From contig NZ_CP108032.1 in assembly GCF_036169555.1 (NCBI RefSeq), forward strand, positions 3,968,001 through 4,032,000: DNA of 64,000 nucleotides, written 5' to 3'. The DNA comes from Streptomyces sp. NBC_00306 (GTDB lineage Bacteria > Actinomycetota > Actinomycetes > Streptomycetales > Streptomycetaceae). Of the stretch, positions 33,542 through 45,135 are shown in pieces. Position numbers and translations under genes: made by a program. The notes beneath the pieces were generated by a model, which worked only from the letters and a program-made list of their open reading frames with translations, made no database searches and was not told the origin of the DNA. Every line of letters starts with the position of its first letter. Within the stretch, counting starts at the first letter, position 1.

Positions 33542-34483
33542 GTGTCCGAGCAGTCAGTCGCCGAGTACCGCATCGAGGATCTCGCGCACCGCAGCGGCGC
33601 CACGGTCCGTACGATCCGCGCCTACCAGGACCGCGGGCTGCTGCCCAAGCCCGAACGGCGCGGCCGGTCCAACGTCTACGGCTCCACCCATCTGGCGCGG
33701 CTGCGGCAGATCGCCGATCTGCTCGACCGGGGCTACACCCTGGCGTCGATCAAGGAGTTGCTGGAGGCCTGGGACGCGGGCCGGGGACTCGGCGGAGTGC
33801 TCGGGCTGGTCGCCGAGGTGCAGGGCCCGTGGACCGACGAGGAGGCGGCCCGGATCACCCGGGACGAGCTGAACGCCAAGTTCGGGGGGAAGCCGGACGA
33901 TGCCGCGGTCGCCGAGGCGGTGGAGCTCGGGGTGCTGGAGGCCGTGCCGGGGCGGGACGACGAGTTCCTGGTCCCCAGCCCTCAGGAACTTGCTGTGGCG
34001 GCCGAGTTGCACGCGGCCGGGGTTCCGCTCCGGGCAATCTCCGGTCATCTGAGGGAACTTCGCGGCCAGGTGGAGCACATCGCTTCGCGTTTCCTGGAGT
34101 TCACCACCGAGCACGTCTTCGCCCGCTATCTCGGGCACCGGCCGCCGACCGACGCGAATGCGGCCGAAGCGGCGTCGCTGGTGCGACGACTCCGTCCGCT
34201 CGCACAGCAGACGGTGGATGCCGAACTGGCGCGCGCCATGCGTACGTTCGCCACCCAGCACCTGCAACTCCACCTGACGTCGGAGGGTCCTCTTCCCGTC
34301 GGCTCCGAGGCGCGTTCCGTCGCCCTGCCGACGGAGACGATCCTGGCCGTACAGGCCCTGGTTGGCGCGGAGCATGCGGCAGCGTTCATCACCGCGGCGA
34401 CCGAACGGGAGCTTCAGGCAAGGACCTTGGATGCTCTGGCGTCAAGGACAGGCGACACCAGTGGACTTGGCCAAAGCACGTAA
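33542..34483 (+). CDS. MerR-family transcriptional regulator
   Basis: This 313-residue regulator has an N-terminal MerR winged helix (YRIEDLAHRSGATVRTIRAYQDRGLLP, then GRSNVYGSTHLARLRQIADL) and a long C-terminal effector domain of about 210 residues, much larger than in metal-sensing MerR proteins and lacking their cysteines. It therefore probably senses an organic ligand. GTG 33542 has AGGGAG before it. As last gene of the coupled operon it probably regulates the operon through the repeat at 29930-29951. Confidence 0.9.
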   Translation: MSEQSVAEYRIEDLAHRSGATVRTIRAYQDRGLLPKPERRGRSNVYGSTHLARLRQIADLLDRGYTLASIKELLEAWDAGRGLGGVLGLVAEVQGPWTDEEAARITRDELNAKFGGKPDDAAVAEAVELGVLEAVPGRDDEFLVPSPQELAVAAELHAAGVPLRAISGHLRELRGQVEHIASRFLEFTTEHVFARYLGHRPPTDANAAEAASLVRRLRPLAQQTVDAELARAMRTFATQHLQLHLTSEGPLPVGSEARSVALPTETILAVQALVGAEHAAAFITAATERELQARTLDALASRTGDTSGLGQST

Positions 34484-34495
34484 AACGAACAGGAG

Positions 34496-34549
34496 TTGTC
34501 CACAGAATCGTCAATTCCCCTGTGGATAACCACAGTTGGCTGTGGATCA
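34496..34549. other. three DnaA boxes within 54 bases
   Basis: TTGTCCACA (34496-34504), TGTGGATAA (34521-34529) and TGTGGATCA (34541-34549) lie in the gap between the MerR regulator and the RNA phosphotransferase gene. The first two are perfect matches to the Streptomyces or general DnaA box; the third differs at one position. They may titrate DnaA or make expression of the downstream gene DnaA-responsive. Confidence 0.65.
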
Positions 34550-34609
34550 AACATTCGCAGCGATTTTTCTGGGTGGCGGCGAGGGTGATCGGCCGGGCAC
34601 GCTGACCGC

Positions 34610-35305
34610 ATGAACGAAAGACCCGACAAACGATCCGACGGACGATCCGACAAGCGAGACCGATCCGACAAGCGAGACTCCGCGCGCGGACGGCCGGTCG
34701 CCGAGCCTGAGCCGTCCGGAGCCGAGCACGGCTCCGAGCCCGACCGGGGCGGCGCCGAGCCCGACGAGCGGCGCACCGTGAAGGTGTCGAAGTACCTCTC
34801 GAAGCATCTGCGCCATCAGCCGGAGCGGATCGGCATCACCCTCGACGAGAACGGCTGGGTGCCGGTGGACGAGCTGATGCGCGCCGCGGCCGCGCACCAC
34901 TTCCCCTTCACCCGCGCCGAGCTGGACCATGTCGTCGCCGTCAACGACAAACGGCGCTTCACCATCGACGGCACACGTATCCGCGCCAACCAGGGCCACA
35001 CGGTCGAGGTCGACCTGGACCTGCCCCCGGCCGAACCTCCCGCGTACCTCTACCACGGCACGGTCGCCGCGCATCTGGACGCGATCCGCGCCGAGGGCCT
35101 GCGTCCCATGCGCCGCCACCATGTGCACCTGTCGCCGGACCGCGAGACGGCGACGCGGGTCGGCGCGCGCCGCGGCCGCCCCGTCATCCTGTCCGTGGAC
35201 TCCGGGGCGATGCACCGCGCGGGCCATGTCTTCCGCGTCAGCGCGAACGGCGTGTGGCTGGCGGAGGCCGTCCCGACCGAGTTCCTGCGGTTCCCCGGCG
35301 CGTAG
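34610..35305 (+). CDS. kptA: RNA 2'-phosphotransferase (Tpt1/KptA family)
   Basis: This 231-residue enzyme transfers an internal RNA 2'-phosphate to NAD, giving ADP-ribose 1'',2''-cyclic phosphate. The core begins at KVSKYLSKHLRHQPERIG (Arg/His active residues), with DENGWVPVDELM, RRFTIDGTRIRANQGH, YHGTVAAHLDAI, MRRHHVHLS and GRPVILSVDSGAM. The first 55 residues are an extra charged tail (RSDGRSDKRDRSDKRDS) encoded by an imperfect 18-base tandem repeat at 34628-34680, not part of the family core. Its bacterial RNA substrate is not established. Confidence 0.93.
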   Translation: MNERPDKRSDGRSDKRDRSDKRDSARGRPVAEPEPSGAEHGSEPDRGGAEPDERRTVKVSKYLSKHLRHQPERIGITLDENGWVPVDELMRAAAAHHFPFTRAELDHVVAVNDKRRFTIDGTRIRANQGHTVEVDLDLPPAEPPAYLYHGTVAAHLDAIRAEGLRPMRRHHVHLSPDRETATRVGARRGRPVILSVDSGAMHRAGHVFRVSANGVWLAEAVPTEFLRFPGA

Positions 35306-35353
35306 TTCCGTGCGCTGCGTCCGGGGTGCGTGGATCCGGCGACGCTGTGCGCG

Positions 35354-36253
35354 TCAGCGCCGCAGCTGCGCGAGCCCCTCGGTCGCGATCTGCTCGAAGA
35401 CCGCCTGGTCGGCGGCGAAGTCCGAGTCCGGGATCGGCGCGTGGATCGCGATCTCCGTGAAGCCCAGCTCGAAGTGCTTGCCCGCGAAGTCCACGAAGGC
35501 GTCGAGCGAGGTCAGCGGCGTCCCGCGGTCCGGTGTGAAGCCGGTGAGCAGGATCTTGTCCAGGTCCGCCACGTCCCGGCCCGCTTCCGCGCACGCCTTG
35601 CCGAGCTTGTCGATCTGCCCGCGGATCGCCTCGCGGGACTGCGCCGGAGTGCCCGTCTCGAAGATCTTCGGGTCGCCCGTGGTCACCCACGCCTGGCCGT
35701 GCTGCGCCGCGAGCTTCAGCCCGCGCGGCCCGGTCGCCGCCACCGCGAACGGCAGCCGCGGCCGCTGTACGCAACCAGGGATGTTGCGTGCCTCGACCGC
35801 CGAGTAGAAGAGCCCGTCGTAGGTGACGGAGTCCTCGGTCAGCAGCCGGTCCAGCAGCGGTACGAACTCGGCGAAGCGATCCGCCCTCTCCCGCGGGGTC
35901 CAGGCCTCCTGCCCGAGCGCCGTCGCGTCGAAGCCCATGCCGCCCGCGCCGATACCCAGCGTGACCCGCCCGCCGGAGATGTCGTCGAGGGAGATCAGCT
36001 CCTTGGCGAGGGTCACGGGGTGCCGGAAGTTCGGCGAGGTGACCAGGGTGCCGAGGCGCAGCCGGTCGGTGGCGGCGGCAGCGGCGGTCAGCGTCGGGAC
36101 CGCGCCGTACCAGGGGCCGTCGCGGAAGGTGCGCCACGACAGGTGGTCGTAGGTGTAGGCGGTGTGGAAGCCGAGCTGCTCGGCTCGCAGCCACTCGTCA
36201 CGGCCGCCGTCGTGCCAGGGACGGACAGGAAGGATCACGGTGCTCAAACGCAT
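35354..36253 (-). CDS. LLM-class F420-dependent oxidoreductase
   Basis: This 299-residue TIM-barrel protein belongs to the luciferase-like monooxygenase superfamily, the actinobacterial branch of which generally uses coenzyme F420. Family segments include RLSTVILPVRPW, AYTYDHLSWR, RLRLGTLVTSPNFRHPVTLAKE and GRVTLGIGAGG. The substrate is unknown. ATG 36253 begins the conserved strand; the open frame further upstream has no homology. It is convergent with kptA and divergent from the HAD phosphatase gene. Confidence 0.9.
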   Translation of the reverse strand: MRLSTVILPVRPWHDGGRDEWLRAEQLGFHTAYTYDHLSWRTFRDGPWYGAVPTLTAAAAATDRLRLGTLVTSPNFRHPVTLAKELISLDDISGGRVTLGIGAGGMGFDATALGQEAWTPRERADRFAEFVPLLDRLLTEDSVTYDGLFYSAVEARNIPGCVQRPRLPFAVAATGPRGLKLAAQHGQAWVTTGDPKIFETGTPAQSREAIRGQIDKLGKACAEAGRDVADLDKILLTGFTPDRGTPLTSLDAFVDFAGKHFELGFTEIAIHAPIPDSDFAADQAVFEQIATEGLAQLRR

Positions 36254-36468
36254 GCCTTCGAGCGTACGTGGCCCCGAGGACTCCTCCGCCCGGACCCGGG
36301 AACTGTGCTCCGTCCCGCCCCGGGGAAGTCCTCCGCCCGCCCGGATCACCCCGCAGCGCAGGGGGAAACCCGCGGCTCTTCTCGGAGAATCCCCCCGGTC
36401 ACGCCCAGCTGCACTCAGATGTGCGCCCTGTCGCACGCACGTGCGCGGGCGTACGGGAGAATGGATCG

Positions 36469-37329
36469 GTGACCTCAGCTACCGATTCCTTTCCGCCCGT
36501 CGTCCCCCGGCTGATCGCCACCGACCTGGACGGCACGCTGCTGCGCGACGACAAGTCCGTCTCGGAACGCACCATCGCCGCCCTCGCGGCCGCCGAGGAG
36601 GCCGGGGTAGAGGTCTTCTTCGTCACCGGCCGCCCGGCCCGCTGGATGGACGTGGTCAGTGACCATGTCCACGGCCACGGCCTGGCGATATGCGCCAACG
36701 GCGCCGCCGTCGTCGATCTGCACGCGGGCGGGAAGGTGCTGGAGGTCCGGCCCCTGGAGCGGGACATCGCCCTCGACGTCGTACGCACCCTGCGGGACGC
36801 CGCCCCCGGGACCTCCTTCGCGGTCGAGACGACCGTCGGCATCCACTACGAGCCTCAGTACCCGCCGTTCTTCCTCGACCCCGGCGCGACCGTCGCGACC
36901 GCCGAGAAGCTGCTCCACGAGGAGGAGCCCGGCTCCGCCGCCCCGGTGATCAAGCTGCTCGCCCACCACCCCGATCTGACGCCCGACGGGTTCCTCACCC
37001 TGGCACGTACGGCCGCGGGCGATCGTGCGTCCTTCACCCGTTCCAGCCCGTCCGCGCTCCTGGAGATCAGCGGCCTGGGCGTGAGCAAGGCCAGCACCCT
37101 CGCGCTGTGCTGTGCCAACCGCGGGATCTCCTCCGACCAGGTCGTGGCCTTCGGTGACATGCCGAACGACGTGGAGATGCTCACCTGGGCGGGGACCTCG
37201 TACGCGATGGGCAACGCCCATCCGGACGTGATCGCCGCGGCTTCGGGGCGGACCGTGGCCAACAACGAGGACGGGGTGGCGGTCGTCATCGAGCGCATCC
37301 TGCAGAACCTCCCGCCCGAGGGCGTCTGA
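36469..37329 (+). CDS. Cof-type HAD phosphatase
   Basis: This 286-residue enzyme has HAD motifs LIATDLDGTLLRDD, FFVTGRPARWM, GLGVSKASTLALCC and FGDMPNDVEML, with a C2 cap between. It is clearly paralogous to the phosphatase at 23894-24706 but has a longer cap. GGGAGAA precedes GTG 36469. It is convergent with the M23 gene through the hairpin at 37375-37401. Substrate unknown. Confidence 0.92.
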   Translation: MTSATDSFPPVVPRLIATDLDGTLLRDDKSVSERTIAALAAAEEAGVEVFFVTGRPARWMDVVSDHVHGHGLAICANGAAVVDLHAGGKVLEVRPLERDIALDVVRTLRDAAPGTSFAVETTVGIHYEPQYPPFFLDPGATVATAEKLLHEEEPGSAAPVIKLLAHHPDLTPDGFLTLARTAAGDRASFTRSSPSALLEISGLGVSKASTLALCCANRGISSDQVVAFGDMPNDVEMLTWAGTSYAMGNAHPDVIAAASGRTVANNEDGVAVVIERILQNLPPEGV

Positions 37330-37374
37330 GCACGTTCGCGGCGAGGGCGTCCGGGGTGTCGATCCCGTGTCGAA

Positions 37375-37401
37375 CCCCTTCCGCGTGAGGCGGCGGAGGG
37401 G
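37375..37401. terminator. convergent terminator hairpin
   Basis: CCCCTTCCGC at 37375-37384 pairs with GCGGAGGGG at 37393-37401 with one bulged T, between two convergent genes. Confidence 0.55.
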
Positions 37402-37403
37402 CG

Positions 37404-38642
37404 TCACAGCCCGACGCCCCGCTCCGCCAGCCACGGCACGGGATCGACCCCCGAGCCCAGATGAGGCGTGAGCCGCACCTCGAAGTGCAGGTGCGGCCCC
37501 GTCGAGTTGCCCGTGGTGCCCGCCTGACCGATCCACTGCCCGGTGTGCACCTGCTGTCCCTGGTCGACGGCCAGGGACGCCAGGTGGGCGTACTGCGTGT
37601 AGTAGCCGCCCGGGTGCTGGACGATGATCTCGATGCCGAAGGCGCCTCCGCAGGAGACGGAGAGCACCCGGCCCGCCCCCACCGCGCGCACCGGCGCCCC
37701 GATGCCCACCGCGAAGTCCTGGCCCGTGTGCCCGCTCACCCAGTGCGACCCGCCGCTCCCGAAGCTTGCGGACAGCGCGTAGTCCTCCACCGGCGGGACC
37801 CACGCCGCCGCCGGTGGCGTGTCCTCGTCGACGGGTACGGCGCCCGCGCAGGTGCCGGCGGCCACGCTCCGGTCCGCCTCGCCCTGCAGCGTCCACTGCG
37901 CTGCCTCCAGCTTGGTCGCGATGCGCTGCTTGGCCGCGGCCAGCCCCGCCCTGCGGACGTCGAGGTCGTGCCAGGCGGCCCTGGCCCGCCGCTCGGCCGC
38001 GCTCAGCCGCTGCTCCGCGAGACGGGCCCGGTCGAGCAGCCGGCCCACGGCCTCCTCCGCCTGACGTGCGATACGCCGTCCTCGCAGCAGCTCGTCGGGG
38101 GTCTTCGACAGAAGCAGCCGCGCGGTGAACGTGAGCGATCCGCCGTTCCGGTACTGCGCGCGGGCGACCCCACCCAAGTCGTCGCGCAGGAGGCTCATCT
38201 CGCCCCGCTGCTGATCGAGCTGGTCCTGAAGCCTGCCGGCCGCGAGGCGCTGCGCCTCGGCGGCGCGTCTGCCCTTCTCGTACCCCGCGGTGGCGCGCGC
38301 CGCCTCCGCGTACAGCCGGGCCACTTCCGCGCTGATGCTGATGTCCGGGCCGTCGACGGGTGGCGCGGCCGGTTCCGGTGCGGCGGCGGGCGGCGCGGGC
38401 GGCTCCGGGTCGGCGGGCGCCACGAGAGCCGGCGCCGGAGGACCCGGGAGCACGGGAGCCGGGAGCAGGGGAGCCGGGAGCAGGGGACCCGGCAACAGGG
38501 GAGCGGGGATCGCGGGAACCGGCACGGTGGGCAGCGGCATCGGATCCACCGGTGTGCCCGCGGCCGGGGACGGAGTCGTCGTGAGAAGGGCACACAGCAC
38601 CACCGGGACGAGCAGCAGCCGGTCACGGGGTCTCAGGCACAT
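37404..38642 (-). CDS. exported M23 peptidoglycan endopeptidase with coiled coil
   Basis: This 412-residue protein has a signal peptide, a Pro-rich linker of repeated PAPLLPGPLLP units (about 30-80) encoded by a short tandem DNA repeat at 38440-38510, a helical coiled coil (about 100-250) and a LytM/M23 domain. The zinc and catalytic residues are His305 and Asp309 (HTGQDF), His353 (YAHL) and His384/His386 (HLHFEVR), so the enzyme looks active on peptide crosslinks. Coiled-coil M23 proteins of this form act in cell-wall remodelling or as division activators. Confidence 0.92.
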   Translation of the reverse strand: MCLRPRDRLLLVPVVLCALLTTTPSPAAGTPVDPMPLPTVPVPAIPAPLLPGPLLPAPLLPAPVLPGPPAPALVAPADPEPPAPPAAAPEPAAPPVDGPDISISAEVARLYAEAARATAGYEKGRRAAEAQRLAAGRLQDQLDQQRGEMSLLRDDLGGVARAQYRNGGSLTFTARLLLSKTPDELLRGRRIARQAEEAVGRLLDRARLAEQRLSAAERRARAAWHDLDVRRAGLAAAKQRIATKLEAAQWTLQGEADRSVAAGTCAGAVPVDEDTPPAAAWVPPVEDYALSASFGSGGSHWVSGHTGQDFAVGIGAPVRAVGAGRVLSVSCGGAFGIEIIVQHPGGYYTQYAHLASLAVDQGQQVHTGQWIGQAGTTGNSTGPHLHFEVRLTPHLGSGVDPVPWLAERGVGL

Positions 38643-38797
38643 GTCCGGATCGTCACCCGGCGGGCGCGCGATTTGTGGTACCGCCGAGGTGTCGTACGGC
38701 CACCTGGCCCAGGATCCGGCCCGTTGCGCGGGACGGCCACAGCCACGCGGGGCTTGTCGCCTCGACCGTGCGACCGTGGCAAGGAGGCGAAGCCCGG

Positions 38798-40513
38798 CTA
38801 CAGCGGTGCCTCCCAGAACACCGTCGTCCCGCGGCCGTCCTCACCGATCCCCGGGCCGCTGCGGCTCGTTCCGCCGAGGGCCTCGGCACGGCGGGCAAGA
38901 TTGCGCAGCCCACTGCGCCGCCCACCCGCAGACATGCCCACCCCGTCGTCGGCGACGGTCAGCCGGACACCGTCGGAGCCGTCGTCGAGTGCCACGGTCG
39001 CATCGACGACGACATCGATACGGGTCGCCTCCGCGTGCCGGAAGGCGTTCGACAGCGCCTCGCGCAGCGCCGCGATCAGGTTCTTCGCGGTGAGCTCGCC
39101 GACGACCGAGTCCACGGGGCCGCGGAAGCGGTGGCCGGGCCTGAAGCCGAGAGGGACGGCCGCCATGTTGATCTCCCGCAGGACCCGGGTGCGCAGCCCG
39201 GACGGCACCTCGGCAGGGCCCTGTTGCAACGCGAAGATGGCGGTGCGGATCTCCTGGATGGTCACGTCCAGTTCGTCGACCGCCTTGCCCACGCCCTCCT
39301 GCACCGCGGGCACGACCGACCGGCGCTGGGCGCTCTCCAGCATCATCCCGGTGGCGAACAGCCGCTGGATCACCAGATCGTGCAGGTCGCGGGCGATCCG
39401 GTCGCGGTCCTCGTACACCGCGAGCCGCTCCCGGTCCCGCTGGGCCTCCGCCATCATCAGCGCCAGCGCGGCCTGTGAGGCGAACTGTGCGGCGAGCGTC
39501 CGTTCCGCCTCGCTGAACGGCCGGGCCCCGCGCGCCCGGGGAGTGGCGAGCGCCCCGAGCACCCGTCCCCCGCTGCGCAGCGGCAGCAGCATGCTGGGGC
39601 CGAAGCGCCCCGTCATCCGGGTGAGCAGACGCGGATCGGTGGCCGCGTCCGTGACGAAGACCGCCTCGCCGGCCAGCAGTTGGGCCACGACCGGGCTCTC
39701 CGGCGGTAGGACGATGCCGAGGGATGTCGCGGGGTGGTCGGAGGCCACGGCGACGATCTCCAGTCCGCCTTCGCCGGCCGGCAGCAGCACGATCCCGGCG
39801 GCGGCCTCGGCGAGCTTTCGGGCCTGCTCGGCGACGACGGCCAGCGCGTCGTCGGCGTCACCGCCGGAGAGCAGGGCGGTGGTCACGGCGACCGAACCGT
39901 CGATCCAGTGCTCCCGCTGGCGTGCCGCTTCGTAAAGGCGAGCGTTTCCGATGGCGATGCCGGCCTCGGTGGCGAGCACGCGCACCATGTGGAGGTCCTC
40001 GTCGTCGAAGTCGGCTCCGTTCCTCTTCTCCGTCAGATAGAGGTTGCCGAAGATCTCGCCCTGGACGCGGATGGGAACGCCGAGGAAGGAACGCATCGGC
40101 GGATGTCCCGGCGGCAGTCCGGTGAAGCGCGGATCGGACGTGAGATCGGTGAGCCGTACGGGGGCGGGCCCGTGGATCAGTGCACCGAGGAGCCCGTGCC
40201 GGCCGCCCGGCGGATGCCCGATCCGCTGGGCCACCTCCTCGTCGGCGCCGTAGGTCACGAAGTCGGAGAGGCCTTCGCCCTCCTCGTCGACGACGCCGAT
40301 GGCGGCGTAGCGGGCGTCGGCGAGTTCGGCAGCGGTCTTGCAGATCCGGTCGAGCGTGGAGTGCAGTTCGAGTCCGGTGCCGACGGACCGCATGGCCTCC
40401 AGCAGCTGCGGGACCCGGGCCGTGAGCTCGGTGGACAGGCCCTGGAGGCCGCGGGTCGCCTGTGCCGCGGCTTCGGCGGGGTCCCTCGATTCCTGCGGCT
40501 CGGGCTCGGTCAT
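38798..40513 (-). CDS. GAF-domain sensor histidine kinase (DevS-like)
   Basis: This 571-residue cytoplasmic kinase has two GAF domains (about 40-190 and 210-350), then a HisKA_3 dimerisation domain with phosphoacceptor His in RIARDLHDLVIQRLFATG and a C-terminal HATPase with N box REALSNAFRHAEAT and VADDGVGM. The architecture matches DevS/DosT, whose GAF domains bind haem and sense O2, NO or redox state. It starts 54 bases after cydCD on the same strand, so it is probably the last gene of the cyd operon, yet no response regulator adjoins. An ATG at 40513 starts the conserved MTEPEPQESRDP. Confidence 0.9.
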   Translation of the reverse strand: MTEPEPQESRDPAEAAAQATRGLQGLSTELTARVPQLLEAMRSVGTGLELHSTLDRICKTAAELADARYAAIGVVDEEGEGLSDFVTYGADEEVAQRIGHPPGGRHGLLGALIHGPAPVRLTDLTSDPRFTGLPPGHPPMRSFLGVPIRVQGEIFGNLYLTEKRNGADFDDEDLHMVRVLATEAGIAIGNARLYEAARQREHWIDGSVAVTTALLSGGDADDALAVVAEQARKLAEAAAGIVLLPAGEGGLEIVAVASDHPATSLGIVLPPESPVVAQLLAGEAVFVTDAATDPRLLTRMTGRFGPSMLLPLRSGGRVLGALATPRARGARPFSEAERTLAAQFASQAALALMMAEAQRDRERLAVYEDRDRIARDLHDLVIQRLFATGMMLESAQRRSVVPAVQEGVGKAVDELDVTIQEIRTAIFALQQGPAEVPSGLRTRVLREINMAAVPLGFRPGHRFRGPVDSVVGELTAKNLIAALREALSNAFRHAEATRIDVVVDATVALDDGSDGVRLTVADDGVGMSAGGRRSGLRNLARRAEALGGTSRSGPGIGEDGRGTTVFWEAPL

Positions 40514-40566
40514 GACCTTGAGCGTAGTTAGCCGCGTTTGTGAGGGAAAGTTGCCGTCTGCCGGGA

Positions 40567-44106
<3,540 letters not shown>

Positions 44107-44112
44107 CCCCCA

Positions 44113-45114
44113 CTAGTGAGCATCGGCGATGTGGTGCGTACCGATGCGCTTGCGGAACACCCAGTACGTCCAGCCCTGGTAGAGCAGCACCAGCGGTGTG
44201 GCGATGCCTGCGCACCAGGTCATGATCTTCAAGGTGTACGGGCTCGACGAGGCGTTGGTGACCGTCAGGCTCCAGTCCTCCTGGAGCGAAGAGGGCATGA
44301 CGTTCGGGAACAGTGTCAGGAAGAGCATCGCGACCGCGGCCACGATGGTCACACCCGACCACGCGAACGACCATCCCTCGCGTCCCCGGGCGATCGCCAC
44401 GACGGCCGCGACCAGCGCCACCACCGCGACGATCATCGCGACCAGGCTGGTGCCATCGCCGCGCGAGACCTGGGTCCAGCCGAGAAAACCGAGCGCCAGG
44501 GCGGCTGTGACCAGGCCGAGCTTGAGAGCCAGCGACCGGGCCCGGACCCGGATGTCCCCCACGGTCTTCAGTGCGGTGAAGACCGCGCCGTGGAAGGTGA
44601 ACAGCGTCAGCGTCACCAGCCCGCCGAGGATCGCGTACGGGTTGAGCAGGTCGAACAGGGTGCCGACGTACTCCTTGTCGCCGTCGATCTTCACCCCGCG
44701 CACGATGTTGCCGAAGGCCACACCCCAGAGCAGAGCCGGCAGCAGCGAGGTCCAGAAGATCGCGTGCTCCCAGTTGCTCTGCCAGAGCGCCTCGTCCCGC
44801 TTGTGCCGGTACTCGAAGGCGACCCCGCGCACGATCAGACAGACCAGGATCAGCAGCAGCGGCAGATAGAAGCCGGAGAAGAGCGTGGCGTACCACTCGG
44901 GGAAGGCGGCGAAGGTGGCTCCGCCCGCGGACAGCAGCCACACCTCGTTGCCGTCCCAGACCGGCCCGATGGTGTTGATGAGCACGCGCCGCTCGGCCCG
45001 GTTCCTGGCCAGCAGCTTGGTCAGGACGCCGACTCCGAAGTCGAAGCCCTCGAGGAAGAAGTAGCCGGTCCACAGGACGGCGATGAGTACGAACCAGACG
45101 TCGTGAAGTTCCAT
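44113..45114 (-). CDS. cydB: cytochrome bd oxidase subunit II
   Basis: This 333-residue subunit has eight to nine transmembrane helices. The N-terminus MELHDVWFVLIAVLWTGYFFLEGFDFGVG is diagnostic, with the conserved Trp-Phe-Glu-Gly region, and NEVWLLSAGGATFAAFPEWYA follows. It forms the terminal quinol oxidase with CydA, giving high-affinity O2 reduction at low oxygen. It lies 21 bases after cydA and six bases before cydCD. Confidence 0.96.
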   Translation of the reverse strand: MELHDVWFVLIAVLWTGYFFLEGFDFGVGVLTKLLARNRAERRVLINTIGPVWDGNEVWLLSAGGATFAAFPEWYATLFSGFYLPLLLILVCLIVRGVAFEYRHKRDEALWQSNWEHAIFWTSLLPALLWGVAFGNIVRGVKIDGDKEYVGTLFDLLNPYAILGGLVTLTLFTFHGAVFTALKTVGDIRVRARSLALKLGLVTAALALGFLGWTQVSRGDGTSLVAMIVAVVALVAAVVAIARGREGWSFAWSGVTIVAAVAMLFLTLFPNVMPSSLQEDWSLTVTNASSSPYTLKIMTWCAGIATPLVLLYQGWTYWVFRKRIGTHHIADAH

Positions 45115-45135
45115 GCCTCAGCAGCTCCTCAGGGC

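Noticed and set aside
38440..38510. Short GGGAGCAGGGGA-type repeats as a CRISPR or regulatory array
   Set aside because: They are in frame and encode the Pro-rich linker of the M23 endopeptidase; there are no spacers.
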